Assembly (NCBI GenBank): GCA_016207765.1
Contig: JACQOY010000120.1
Coordinates: forward strand, 1 to 6,377
Source: Deltaproteobacteria bacterium
GTDB lineage: Bacteria > UBA10199 > SBBF01
Length of the DNA stretch: 6,377 nucleotides
Direction: 5' to 3'
Every line of letters begins with the position of its first letter. Within the stretch, counting starts at the first letter, position 1. The position numbers and the translations under genes are program-made. This document shows positions 1-5,845 of the stretch, piece by piece. The notes beneath the pieces are model-generated. The model saw nothing but the letters and a program-made list of their open reading frames with translations, searched no databases and was not told the origin of the DNA.

Positions 1-398
1 GTATCGACATTGTCGCCGAATTTGATCCCAGTCTCCCGAAAATCATGGCCGACCCCGAGGCCTTGACGCAGGTGTTTTTGAATCTCATCAAGAACAGCCG
101 TCAGTCCATTCGGGGAAAGGGGAGGGTGACCGTCCGTTCGCGGGTGGTGACCGATTTCGGCCTGCGAAGGAAGGACAAGAAACACCAGGTGATTGCGGTG
201 GACGTGGAAGACACGGGGGAGGGGATCGATGAAAAAGTGCTCCCCAATATCTTCGCCCCTTTTTTTACCACGAAGCCGAAGGGAACAGGGCTTGGTCTGG
301 CCCTCTGTCACCGGATTGTGGAGGAGCATGAGGGGGATATCGAGGTGAAAAGCGAGAAAGGAAAGGGCACCGTTTTTTCGGTGTATTTGCCCGTATGA
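1..398 (+). CDS. NtrB-type sensor histidine kinase, C-terminal ATPase domain (5' end outside window)
   Basis: This is the catalytic and ATP-binding (HATPase_c) end of a two-component histidine kinase; the frame is open to the left edge (first whole codon at base 3), so the sensor and phosphoacceptor-His regions lie outside the window. About 131 residues are visible. An N-box (LTQVFLNLIKNSRQSI) is followed by a G1 box (DTGEGID), an F-box (FAPFFTTKPKG) and a G2 box (GTGLGLAL), ending in the usual FSVYLPV strand. The order and spacing are complete, so the domain looks active. The stop overlaps the start of the downstream response regulator (ATGA at 395-398), which indicates translational coupling and a cognate pair. 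By family knowledge such a kinase phosphorylates its NtrC-type partner. NtrB (GlnL) itself is likely from the partner's identity, but AtoS/ZraS-like kinases share this domain, so no symbol is given. Confidence 0.9.
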   Translation, partial: IDIVAEFDPSLPKIMADPEALTQVFLNLIKNSRQSIRGKGRVTVRSRVVTDFGLRRKDKKHQVIAVDVEDTGEGIDEKVLPNIFAPFFTTKPKGTGLGLALCHRIVEEHEGDIEVKSEKGKGTVFSVYLPV

Positions 399-1855
399 CT
401 CAAATTCTCATTGCCGACGACGAAACCAGTATTCGCACCATCCTTACACGCGCCATGGAGAAAAAAGGGTTCGAGGTGGTTCGGGCCAAAACCGGGGGGG
501 AGGCCCTGGAATTTTTGAAAAACTCATCCGTTGATCTGGCCCTTTTGGATATCCGGATGCCCGATCTTTCCGGCCTCGACATTCTCTCGCGCCAGAATCA
601 ATTTCCCTCGCGCCCACTTATTTTCATGATGACGGCTCAGGATACGATGGAAAACGCCGTCGAGGCGATGAAGAGGGGGGCCTACGATTATCTTACAAAA
701 CCATTCGATCTTGACGAGCTTTCGCTCCTTGTCGACCGGGCGCTGGAGACGCGCCGGCTCCAACGGGAGAATGAACAGCTCAAACGCGAAGGGGCGGGGC
801 GGGTGCAGGCCGCCACGCGTATTATCGGCAAGACAAAAAACATTCAGTCGGTTTTCAAGATTATCGGAAAGGTGGCCAATCAGGATGTGACGGTTCTGAT
901 CCACGGAGAAAGCGGAACGGGCAAGGAACTCATCGCCCGCGCCGTTCATGAACAAGGAAACCGCTCAGGGCAACCTTTTGTGGCGGTCAATTGCTCCGCA
1001 ATTCCGCGCGATCTTCTGGAGAGCGAGCTCTTCGGGCACAAGAGGGGGGCCTTTACGGGTGCTGTCGCCGATGCAATGGGATACTTCGAGCAGGCGAATC
1101 ACGGGACCCTTTTTTTGGACGAAATCGGCGACATGCCGATGGGATTGCAGGCGAAACTCCTGCGGGTGCTCCAGGACAAAAAAATCCAGCGCGTCGGCGA
1201 TGCCAAACCGGTCCCGGTGGATGTCCGAATTATTGCGGCCACAAACCAGAACCTTGAGGAAAGAATCAAAAAGGGGCAGTTTCGCGAAGACCTCTATTTT
1301 CGCCTGAATGTGGTCCCGATTTCTCTTCCCCCCCTGCGGGACAGGAAAAACGACATCCCGCTTTTGGCCGGCTTTTTTATGGAGCAGGCGGCGCGGGAGT
1401 TCAAGATGCCTTCCAGACAGATTTCCCCCGCGGCGCTTTCCTTTCTCGAAAAACAGCCGTGGCCCGGAAATGTCCGGGAGCTGGAAAATCTGATCAAGAG
1501 GGTTTTTGTCTTGAGCCAGGGGGCCGTTTTGGAAAAACGCGACTTTGAACTCCTGATGTCTTCCGCCCCGCTTTTGGACCGGATTCCTCCTTCCGACGAC
1601 GGTTCGATGGAGGAGATAATCAGAAAATCGCTTCCGGTGCGTTTTGAAAAACTCTTGCGGGAAGGAAAGAAGGGGCTGTATGACCAGTTTATTCCCGCCG
1701 TGGAGAGACCGCTCATCGAATTGGCGTTGGCCAAAACCGGCGGCAATCAGATCAAGGCGGCCTCCCTTTTGGGGATCAATCGCAATACTCTCCGAAAAAA
1801 GATCCGGGAATTGAAAATAAACATCCAGCTGTCGGTGCAAAATCATGGCTCATAA
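395..1855 (+). CDS. ntrC: NtrC-type sigma-54-dependent response regulator
   Basis: The 486-residue protein has the three-domain architecture of an NtrC activator. The receiver (about 1-118) has the acidic pair D8/D9, phosphoacceptor D52 in LLDIRMPD, T80 and K102. The AAA+ domain (about 143-380) has Walker A GESGTGKE (171-178), the sigma-54-contacting GAFTGA loop (218-223), Walker B GTLFLDE (237-243), arginine-finger region FREDLYFRLNV (R297, R303) and sensor II in WPGNVREL (R361). A C-terminal Fis-type helix-turn-helix lies at about 440-475 (GGNQIKAASLLGINRNTLRKK), the form I associate with NtrC proper. All key residues are present, so it should hydrolyse ATP and open sigma-54 promoters when phosphorylated. 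The ATG overlaps the kinase stop by 4 bp and has no clear Shine-Dalgarno of its own, so coupling is likely. It ends inside the start of thiE. Assignment as NtrC rather than another family member rests on the C-terminal segment and the partner kinase; its targets cannot be seen. Confidence 0.9.
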   Translation: MTQILIADDETSIRTILTRAMEKKGFEVVRAKTGGEALEFLKNSSVDLALLDIRMPDLSGLDILSRQNQFPSRPLIFMMTAQDTMENAVEAMKRGAYDYLTKPFDLDELSLLVDRALETRRLQRENEQLKREGAGRVQAATRIIGKTKNIQSVFKIIGKVANQDVTVLIHGESGTGKELIARAVHEQGNRSGQPFVAVNCSAIPRDLLESELFGHKRGAFTGAVADAMGYFEQANHGTLFLDEIGDMPMGLQAKLLRVLQDKKIQRVGDAKPVPVDVRIIAATNQNLEERIKKGQFREDLYFRLNVVPISLPPLRDRKNDIPLLAGFFMEQAAREFKMPSRQISPAALSFLEKQPWPGNVRELENLIKRVFVLSQGAVLEKRDFELLMSSAPLLDRIPPSDDGSMEEIIRKSLPVRFEKLLREGKKGLYDQFIPAVERPLIELALAKTGGNQIKAASLLGINRNTLRKKIRELKINIQLSVQNHGS

Positions 1856-2480
1856 AATTACCGGAATCTACGCGATTGTCGATCCGCAGGCGGGTGGGGG
1901 AAAATTGTCCCCGCTCGAAATCGCCAGCGATCTTTTAACGGGCGGGGTGCGGGTAATTCAATTAAGGCAAAAACAGGGGACTCCCGGCGATATCGAACTG
2001 AATGCCCACGAAATTCTCGATTTGAAATCCGAACACGATTTCACCTTTATTCTCAACGATGACCCGATGCTGGCCGCGCGCGTCGGCGCCGATGGAGTTC
2101 ACCTGGGCGCCCGGGATATGCCGGTGCGCGAAGCGAGAAGGATTTTGGGATCGGCGAAAATTATCGGCAAATCGACCCATTCGGCCGCCGAAGCGGTGGC
2201 GGCGCAAAAAGAAGGGGCCGATTATATTTCGTGCGGCGCCATCTTTCCCAGCCCGACCAAAAACGATCCGGGGCATCCGGTCATCGGAGTGGGCATGCTT
2301 AAGGAGATATTGGATATGGTCCGTGTCCCGGTTGTGGCCATCGGGGGGATCAACCGGATTAACATTATGGATATCCTGCGGACCCGCGTCCCGTCTGTCG
2401 CCCTGATCTCGGCTTTGCTGGGCGCGGAGGACATTGAGGCCGAGGCGCGGTTTTTTAGCAGTCTTTTTCAGTTACATTAG
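1845..2480 (+). CDS. thiE: Thiamine-phosphate synthase (thiamine-phosphate pyrophosphorylase)
   Basis: ThiE joins HMP pyrophosphate to the thiazole phosphate, giving thiamine monophosphate in the cytosol. The 211-residue length is normal for this TIM-barrel family. Visible family motifs are IQLRQK (38-43), the FILNDD segment (68-73), ADGVHLGARDMP (82-93), IGKSTHS (107-113), ADYISCGAIFPSPTKND (125-141) and VVAIGGI (163-169). D72 and D91 are 19 residues apart, as are the magnesium ligands I recall for the Bacillus subtilis enzyme. A small oddity is Gln at position 42, where Glu is common (R-E-K). The ATG lies inside the last codons of ntrC (11-bp overlap), and no strong ribosome site is visible, which suggests coupling to ntrC translation. 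Its TAG stop shares its last base with a palindromic repeat, which supplies a second in-frame TAG directly after. The C-terminus looks complete. Confidence 0.92.
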   Translation: MAHKITGIYAIVDPQAGGGKLSPLEIASDLLTGGVRVIQLRQKQGTPGDIELNAHEILDLKSEHDFTFILNDDPMLAARVGADGVHLGARDMPVREARRILGSAKIIGKSTHSAAEAVAAQKEGADYISCGAIFPSPTKNDPGHPVIGVGMLKEILDMVRVPVVAIGGINRINIMDILRTRVPSVALISALLGAEDIEAEARFFSSLFQLH

Positions 2481-2507
2481 TAGGGGCGCACGGCCGTGCG
2501 CCCCTAC
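2480..2507. repeat. 28-bp perfect palindrome between thiE and thiD
   Basis: Each half is GTAGGGGCGCACGG or its exact reverse complement, so all 14 pairs match. The first G is also the last base of the thiE TAG stop, and the element's own TAG (2481-2483) is in frame behind it. It fills most of the 33-bp gap between thiE and thiD. As RNA it would form a stem of about 12 bp with a GGCC loop. No T-run follows, so it is not a normal intrinsic terminator. It differs by one base per arm (C for T) from the copy inside thiD. Confidence 0.92.
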
Positions 2508-2513
2508 AGCCAA

Positions 2514-3275
2514 ATGAAAAAAATCCTCCTCATCGCCGGTCTTGATCCCTCCGGCAATGCCGGTCTCCTCAGGGATCTGGAAATGGTGCATACGTTTTCC
2601 CTGCAGGTTGCATCGGTGGTTACGGCGCTCACCGCTCAAAATGCCAGGAAATTTTTGGCCCTTCAGCCGGTGTCGCCCCGTGCTTTTGAACTTCAGCTTC
2701 GTTCCATCGCTCCTCTTTCACAATATAACGCCGTTAAAATCGGCATGTTGGGAAATGAACGGCTGGTGCAAATTCTGATTCGGTTTCTCAAGAGGGAGAA
2801 GAAACGCCCGCCAATTGTTCTTGATCCGGTTCTCCGTTCAACCACTGGAGGCTCTTTGCTTAATTTCAATGGGCAATCGTTGCTTTGGAAAAAGCTTGTG
2901 CCGCTGGTCTCGCTTTGGACGCCCAATACCGAGGAGGCCTCTTTTTTTTCGGGGCTGAAAATCAGATCGGCAAAAGAGATGGAAGAAGCGGCTGAAATTC
3001 TCCGGCGCGCGAAAAAAACGCCTGTCCTCATCAAGGGGGGACACCTCAAAGGAGAGAGGGTTCAGGATCTGTATTTTAATGGAAGAGAAAAGACCTGGTT
3101 TGTTTTTGGTCGTCATCATGTAGGGGTGCACGGCCGTGCACCCCTACGCGGAACCGGTTGTGCGTTGTCGACGCTGATTGCCTGTTTTTTGGCGGGGGGA
3201 TTCCCCGTGTCGGAAGCGGTCCGTCAGGGGCGTGTTGTCATGCAGAGATGGATTGAAAATCAGGACTCATTCTGA
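2514..3275 (+). CDS. thiD: Hydroxymethylpyrimidine / phosphomethylpyrimidine kinase with an in-frame palindromic insert
   Basis: ThiD phosphorylates HMP and HMP-P to HMP-PP, the substrate that ThiE uses, so the pair works in one pathway. From the ATG at 2514 the protein has 253 residues in the ribokinase fold: LLIAGLDPSGNAG near the N-terminus (the usual form is GTDPSGGAG, so one Gly is Asn), VVTALTAQN, VKIGMLGN, PIVLDPVL, the WTPNTEEA segment, VLIKGGH, and the GTGC motif at 213-216, whose Cys is the proposed catalytic residue. Immediately before GTGC, residues 203-212 (VGVHGRAPLR) are encoded by a 28-bp palindrome where relatives have only a short segment ending in HGTGC. The frame is kept and the rest is intact, so the enzyme may still work. 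A GTG at 2496 would extend the frame by six codons, but it lies inside the upstream palindrome and was not chosen. No clear Shine-Dalgarno precedes 2514. The C-terminus is somewhat short for the family and overlaps the end of pabC on the other strand by 16 bp. Confidence 0.9.
   Translation: MKKILLIAGLDPSGNAGLLRDLEMVHTFSLQVASVVTALTAQNARKFLALQPVSPRAFELQLRSIAPLSQYNAVKIGMLGNERLVQILIRFLKREKKRPPIVLDPVLRSTTGGSLLNFNGQSLLWKKLVPLVSLWTPNTEEASFFSGLKIRSAKEMEEAAEILRRAKKTPVLIKGGHLKGERVQDLYFNGREKTWFVFGRHHVGVHGRAPLRGTGCALSTLIACFLAGGFPVSEAVRQGRVVMQRWIENQDSF
3120..3147. repeat. 28-bp perfect palindrome inserted in the thiD coding region
   Basis: Each half is GTAGGGGTGCACGG or its exact reverse complement. It is read in thiD as GTA GGG GTG CAC GGC CGT, then GCA CCC CTA C, giving VGVHGRAPL and most of the codon for R212. 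It belongs to the same family as the copy at 2480-2507 and shares the GTAGGGG/CCCCTAC ends with the 58-bp copy in pabB. It contains no stop in this phase. It lies one codon ahead of the GTGC active-site motif. Confidence 0.93.
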
Positions 3276-4126
3276 ATTTCCTGTTTTAACCTTTCCCGAT
3301 ACAACTGTTGCACCCTGCGCGTGACAGGCCCCGCCTTTCCGTTGCCGACCTGTTTGTCTCCGAGACGGACGACCGGCATGATTTCGAGAGTGGAGCCGGT
3401 GATAAAAACCTCGGCGACGTTTTTCAGACCTTCCTCATTGATCAGTGATTCACGAAAGGCAACCTGCTTTTCCTTAAACACTTCCAGCAACACCTCGCGG
3501 GTGATTCCCAACAAGAGGCCCGCTTCGGTGGGAGGCGTATGAATGGCATCGTCGCTGACCCAGAAGATATTTGACGCAGTTGTTTCGGTGGCAAAGCCAG
3601 CGGTATTAAACAGAACGCCGTCAAAGGTCCCCCGCTCGGCAAATTCCTGTCGGGCCAGCATCCGTGAGGCCAGGCTCCGGGTTTTGAGGTTTGATGTCGG
3701 GGCCGCCTCGTTCTTGACCGAATGAATGAAAGAAAGGATCACCCCTTTTTCGTAATCGCTCGCCGGCCACGGCTTGAAGGGCTCGCAAAAAATAACCAGG
3801 TTGACCGGTGTTACATCGCTCAGCCGGGAGGGAATCGCCCCCTTGTTGATTCCGGAGAGAAGGATTTTGATCCGCGCATTGTCGATCTTGTTGGTCGTCA
3901 GCAGGCTTGCAACGGCCTCGCGGATTTCCTGCGGATGGGGGAAGGGGAGACCGACAAAGGTTGCCGACCATTCCATCCGGCGCAAATGGCGATCGAGAAA
4001 GGGGATTTTCCCGTCATACGAACGAAACGTTTCGTAGAGCCCTTCGCCAAAAAGAAAACTCCGGTCAAAAACAGACACCTTGGCCTCCGATTCGTCGATG
4101 ATTTGTCCGTTCAGGTAAATTTTCAC
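3260..4126 (-). CDS. pabC: 4-amino-4-deoxychorismate lyase (class IV PLP enzyme)
   Basis: This 288-residue protein belongs to fold-type IV PLP enzymes (PabC, IlvE and D-amino-acid transaminase). It starts with the typical MKIYLNGQ strand, then VFDRSFLFGEGLYETFRSYDG (19-39) and FLDRHLRRM (43-51). The PLP-binding lysine is K148 in SNLKTRS, and a Glu facing the pyridine ring is E181 in the ATETTASNIF segment; LLLGITREVLLE and EVFITGSTLEIMPV follow. The family alone does not separate lyase from transaminase. The assignment to PabC, which releases pyruvate from aminodeoxychorismate to give p-aminobenzoate, comes from its direct coupling to pabB: the start is GTG and overlaps the pabB stop (GTGA, 4 bp). 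A GAAGG sequence in the end of pabB lies seven bases upstream and could serve as ribosome site. Its end overlaps thiD tail to tail. A branched-chain or D-amino-acid transaminase is the alternative. Confidence 0.86.
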   Translation of the reverse strand: MKIYLNGQIIDESEAKVSVFDRSFLFGEGLYETFRSYDGKIPFLDRHLRRMEWSATFVGLPFPHPQEIREAVASLLTTNKIDNARIKILLSGINKGAIPSRLSDVTPVNLVIFCEPFKPWPASDYEKGVILSFIHSVKNEAAPTSNLKTRSLASRMLARQEFAERGTFDGVLFNTAGFATETTASNIFWVSDDAIHTPPTEAGLLLGITREVLLEVFKEKQVAFRESLINEEGLKNVAEVFITGSTLEIMPVVRLGDKQVGNGKAGPVTRRVQQLYRERLKQEIQNES

Positions 4127-5436
4127 GATAATGCCTTCATCATTCCCTCCGCCTTAACCATCATCTCTTCGTACTCCGCCAATGGATCCGAATCGATGAC
4201 AATTCCGCCGCCGGCATGGAAAGCGACCTTGTCGCCCCGTTTGGTCAGCGTCCGAATGGGGATGTTAAGAAGGGTATTCCCGCCGGCGCCGATGTAGCCC
4301 AAGGCCCCCGTGTAGACCGACCGCGGTGTTTCTTCCAACTCGGAGATGATTTCCATCGCCCGGATTTTGGGGGCGCCCGTGACCGAACCGCCGGGGAAGA
4401 GGGTTTGCAGGGCGGCAACAGGGGTGATTTCGGGCTTGAGTCGGCCTGAGACGGCGGTGACAAGATGGTGAACCTGTGCGAATGTTTCGATATCAAAACG
4501 TAGGGGCAATTCATCGCATAAAGAGCGGCCCCTCTTAATGGGGTGAATTGCCCCTACACGGACCGATCCATATTCGCATATCTTCCCAAGATCATTTCTT
4601 TCCAGATCGACAATCATCAATAATTCGGCGCCATCTTTTTCCGAGGACAACAATTCCTGCCGGAGCCGGGCATCCTCCATCGGATATGCTGACCGTCTTC
4701 GTGTTCCCTTAATGGGGCGGGTGGTAATTTGATTGCCATTAATCTCCATAAAACATTCCGGCGAAGCGGAAAGGATTTGAAAATCGCCGCAGTTTAAAAA
4801 AGTGGAATAGGGGGCCGGGGATATTTTTCGCAATCGTTTATAGATAGATGATGACGACCGGGTTGTTTCAACTTCAAAACGCCCCGTCAGATTGATCTGA
4901 TACACATCGCCGGCGATCAGGTAATCCTTAATATTTTGAATTTTTTCCTGATATCGTTCGTAAGTCCAGGGGAAGTGTATTTTTCCGGCCGCCTCAGTCT
5001 GTTCATCCCGGATCGGCGTCGATTCGAGAAGATTCATCCAGCGGTCGGCTTCGGTTTTGAGTTCTGTAGTTGAGAGTTTCCAGGAAGCCAAAAGAGAACG
5101 GTTTTCCCGATGGTCAAAAACGAGAACCGAATCATAAAGTCCAAATCGATAATTCCCTTCGTAACCAATAAAACCGGCCAATCCGCCGCAAAACGGAACA
5201 GACGAGTCAACCGGTCGGGCAATTTCACGATAGGCCGAATCCAATGTAGCCCACGGATTACTGTTGCCAGATAGAACATCCGGGGGTGTGAGCCCCGCGT
5301 AGGAAAACCGGCGAGCCGAATGGGTTTGATCGGCGCTGTCGAGAAAAAATGAGTCGGGGATATTGCCGACGACCTCGACAATCTTGTCGATTCCGGGAAT
5401 CACCGGAAATTCAAGAACGGCTGGTTTTGGGGCCAT
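4123..5436 (-). CDS. pabB: Aminodeoxychorismate synthase component I with an in-frame palindromic insert
   Basis: PabB converts chorismate to 4-amino-4-deoxychorismate using ammonia from a glutaminase partner (PabA/TrpG), which is not in the window. The 437 residues cover the N-terminal region (GGLAGFIGYEG, 84-94) and the chorismate-binding domain: GDVYQINLT (176-184), ILSASPECF (221-229), PIKGTRRR (241-248), LLMIVDLERNDLG (272-284), LFPGGSVTGAPKIRAMEII (346-364) and FHAGGGIV near the end. Lys243 in PIKGT marks PabB; TrpE has Ala at this place. Between GSVRV (290-294) and VHHLV (322-326) there are 27 residues, against 11 in E. coli PabB as I remember it. The extra stretch is encoded by a 58-bp palindromic element covering V294-L312. 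The frame is intact and the core motifs on both sides are conserved. The gene begins 31 bp after a small unidentified gene and has no obvious Shine-Dalgarno, so coupling is possible. It overlaps pabC by 4 bp. Confidence 0.92.
   Translation of the reverse strand: MAPKPAVLEFPVIPGIDKIVEVVGNIPDSFFLDSADQTHSARRFSYAGLTPPDVLSGNSNPWATLDSAYREIARPVDSSVPFCGGLAGFIGYEGNYRFGLYDSVLVFDHRENRSLLASWKLSTTELKTEADRWMNLLESTPIRDEQTEAAGKIHFPWTYERYQEKIQNIKDYLIAGDVYQINLTGRFEVETTRSSSSIYKRLRKISPAPYSTFLNCGDFQILSASPECFMEINGNQITTRPIKGTRRRSAYPMEDARLRQELLSSEKDGAELLMIVDLERNDLGKICEYGSVRVGAIHPIKRGRSLCDELPLRFDIETFAQVHHLVTAVSGRLKPEITPVAALQTLFPGGSVTGAPKIRAMEIISELEETPRSVYTGALGYIGAGGNTLLNIPIRTLTKRGDKVAFHAGGGIVIDSDPLAEYEEMMVKAEGMMKALS
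4500..4557. repeat. 58-bp imperfect palindrome inserted in the pabB coding region
   Basis: The element is symmetric about the point between 4528 and 4529; by hand count 25 of 29 pairs match. The outer arms (GTAGGGGCAATTCA, with one mismatch soon after) are strongest, an inner AAGAG/CTCTT stem lies at 4521-4525 and 4532-4536, and the centre is GGCC, as in the 28-bp copies. In the pabB frame it reads GTA GGG GCA ATT ... TTG CCC CTA C, giving residues V294 to L312 plus part of R313, with no stop. It shares only the terminal 8 bp closely with the 28-bp copies, so it is a longer subtype. Confidence 0.88.
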
Positions 5437-5467
5437 GGGGGATGAAAATGAGAAAAGACCCCGATTG

Positions 5468-5725
5468 TCAATGGGGAATAGTTGTTCGGGAGAAACCGGT
5501 GCGGTGGCGCGAGGCTTCGATGGTGTGAGCGCCGGCAGGCGACGGATCTTGAAATATCTTCGAACCGAAAATACCTCCTTCGGTCAATTCATTGACTTGA
5601 AGAAGAGGGCCAACGACTGGTACTGCCCCGACGGCAATTACCTTAAAGGCGTCTCCAATAACGTCGGTTGCACCCGAAGGGGGTGTTGAGACCGAATTTG
5701 ATGCATGTATGTTTGAGGCCGACAT
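5468..5725 (-). CDS. Small unidentified protein with a hydrophobic central segment
   Basis: I do not recognise this 85-residue protein. It is called as a gene because an excellent ribosome site (AAAGGAG) sits six bases before the ATG, the best such site in the window, and because it fills the gap between folA and pabB on the same strand. The N-terminal 21 residues are rich in Ser, Thr, Ala and Pro without a positive charge. Residues 22-44 (VIGDAFKVIAVGAVPVVGPL and three more) are hydrophobic with several Gly and Pro and one Lys, so they could be a short membrane or amphipathic segment. The C-terminal part is polar and contains several Arg and His. There is no signal-peptide pattern and no run of one amino acid as in attenuator leaders. 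It ends 31 bp before pabB and could drive pabB translation by coupling. A chance frame with a fortuitous ribosome site cannot be excluded. Confidence 0.55.
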   Translation of the reverse strand: MSASNIHASNSVSTPPSGATDVIGDAFKVIAVGAVPVVGPLLQVNELTEGGIFGSKIFQDPSPAGAHTIEASRHRTGFSRTTIPH

Positions 5726-5730
5726 ATTTG

Positions 5731-5738
5731 ACTCCTTT
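5731..5738 (-). promoter_or_regulatory. Strong Shine-Dalgarno site of the small gene
   Basis: On the minus strand the sequence is AAAGGAGT, ending five bases before the ATG at 5725-5723 (six bases from GGAG). It decides the start of the 85-residue gene and stands out because most genes here lack a clear site. Confidence 0.7.
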
Positions 5739-5845
5739 CAAAATCGGTAAAAACTTTCGGTGCCGTCTTCTATTATTATTATCGGTAACCGGGAGGGGAA
5801 AGTTGCTTCTGTGGGGTTAGCCCCCCAGTATTTATCCCTTTGTTT
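5739..5845 (-). promoter_or_regulatory. Intergenic region after folA; possible promoter or operator for the small gene, pabB and pabC
   Basis: This is the largest intergenic gap in the window (120 bp including the ribosome site). It contains an AT-rich ATT/AAT trinucleotide run (5771-5782), which on the minus strand gives TAATAAT-like -10 candidates, but I find no convincing -35 at the right distance. ATCGGTAA occurs twice in direct orientation (5743-5750 and 5781-5788, start to start 38 bp); the second copy extends to CGGTAACCG, a symmetric 9-mer. A weak TGGGG/CCCCA hairpin lies near 5812-5827 without a T-run. Promoter activity is an inference from position; no known folate or other riboswitch was recognised. 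Confidence 0.25.

Noticed and set aside
524..955. Minus-strand open frame of 143 codons opposite ntrC
   Set aside because: It is antisense to the receiver and linker of NtrC, without a ribosome site or known motifs.
965..1846. Long open frame (293 codons) on the minus strand opposite ntrC
   Set aside because: It lies wholly antisense to a clear NtrC gene, its product shows no recognised motif, and such mirror frames are common in GC-moderate genes with biased codon use.
2480..2507. Intrinsic terminator after thiE
   Set aside because: The hairpin is strong, but no T-run follows; the next bases are AGCCAAATG, the start of thiD.
3722..4297. Plus-strand open frame of 191 codons opposite pabC and pabB
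   Set aside because: It overlaps two well-supported genes on the other strand and has no recognisable domain.
2480..4557. CRISPR array made from the repeats
   Set aside because: The copies are few, irregularly spaced by hundreds of bases of coding sequence, and fully palindromic.
5363..5689. Plus-strand open frame of 108 codons across the pabB start and the small gene
   Set aside because: No ribosome site or motif was seen; the opposite-strand small gene has a strong ribosome site and fits the operon.
5468..5725. Attenuator leader peptide for pabB
   Set aside because: There are no runs of Trp, Phe or other regulatory codons and no terminator/antiterminator pair before pabB.
5745..5770. Sigma-54 (-24/-12) promoter using CGGCAC on the minus strand
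   Set aside because: The GC of the -12 element is missing at the required spacing.
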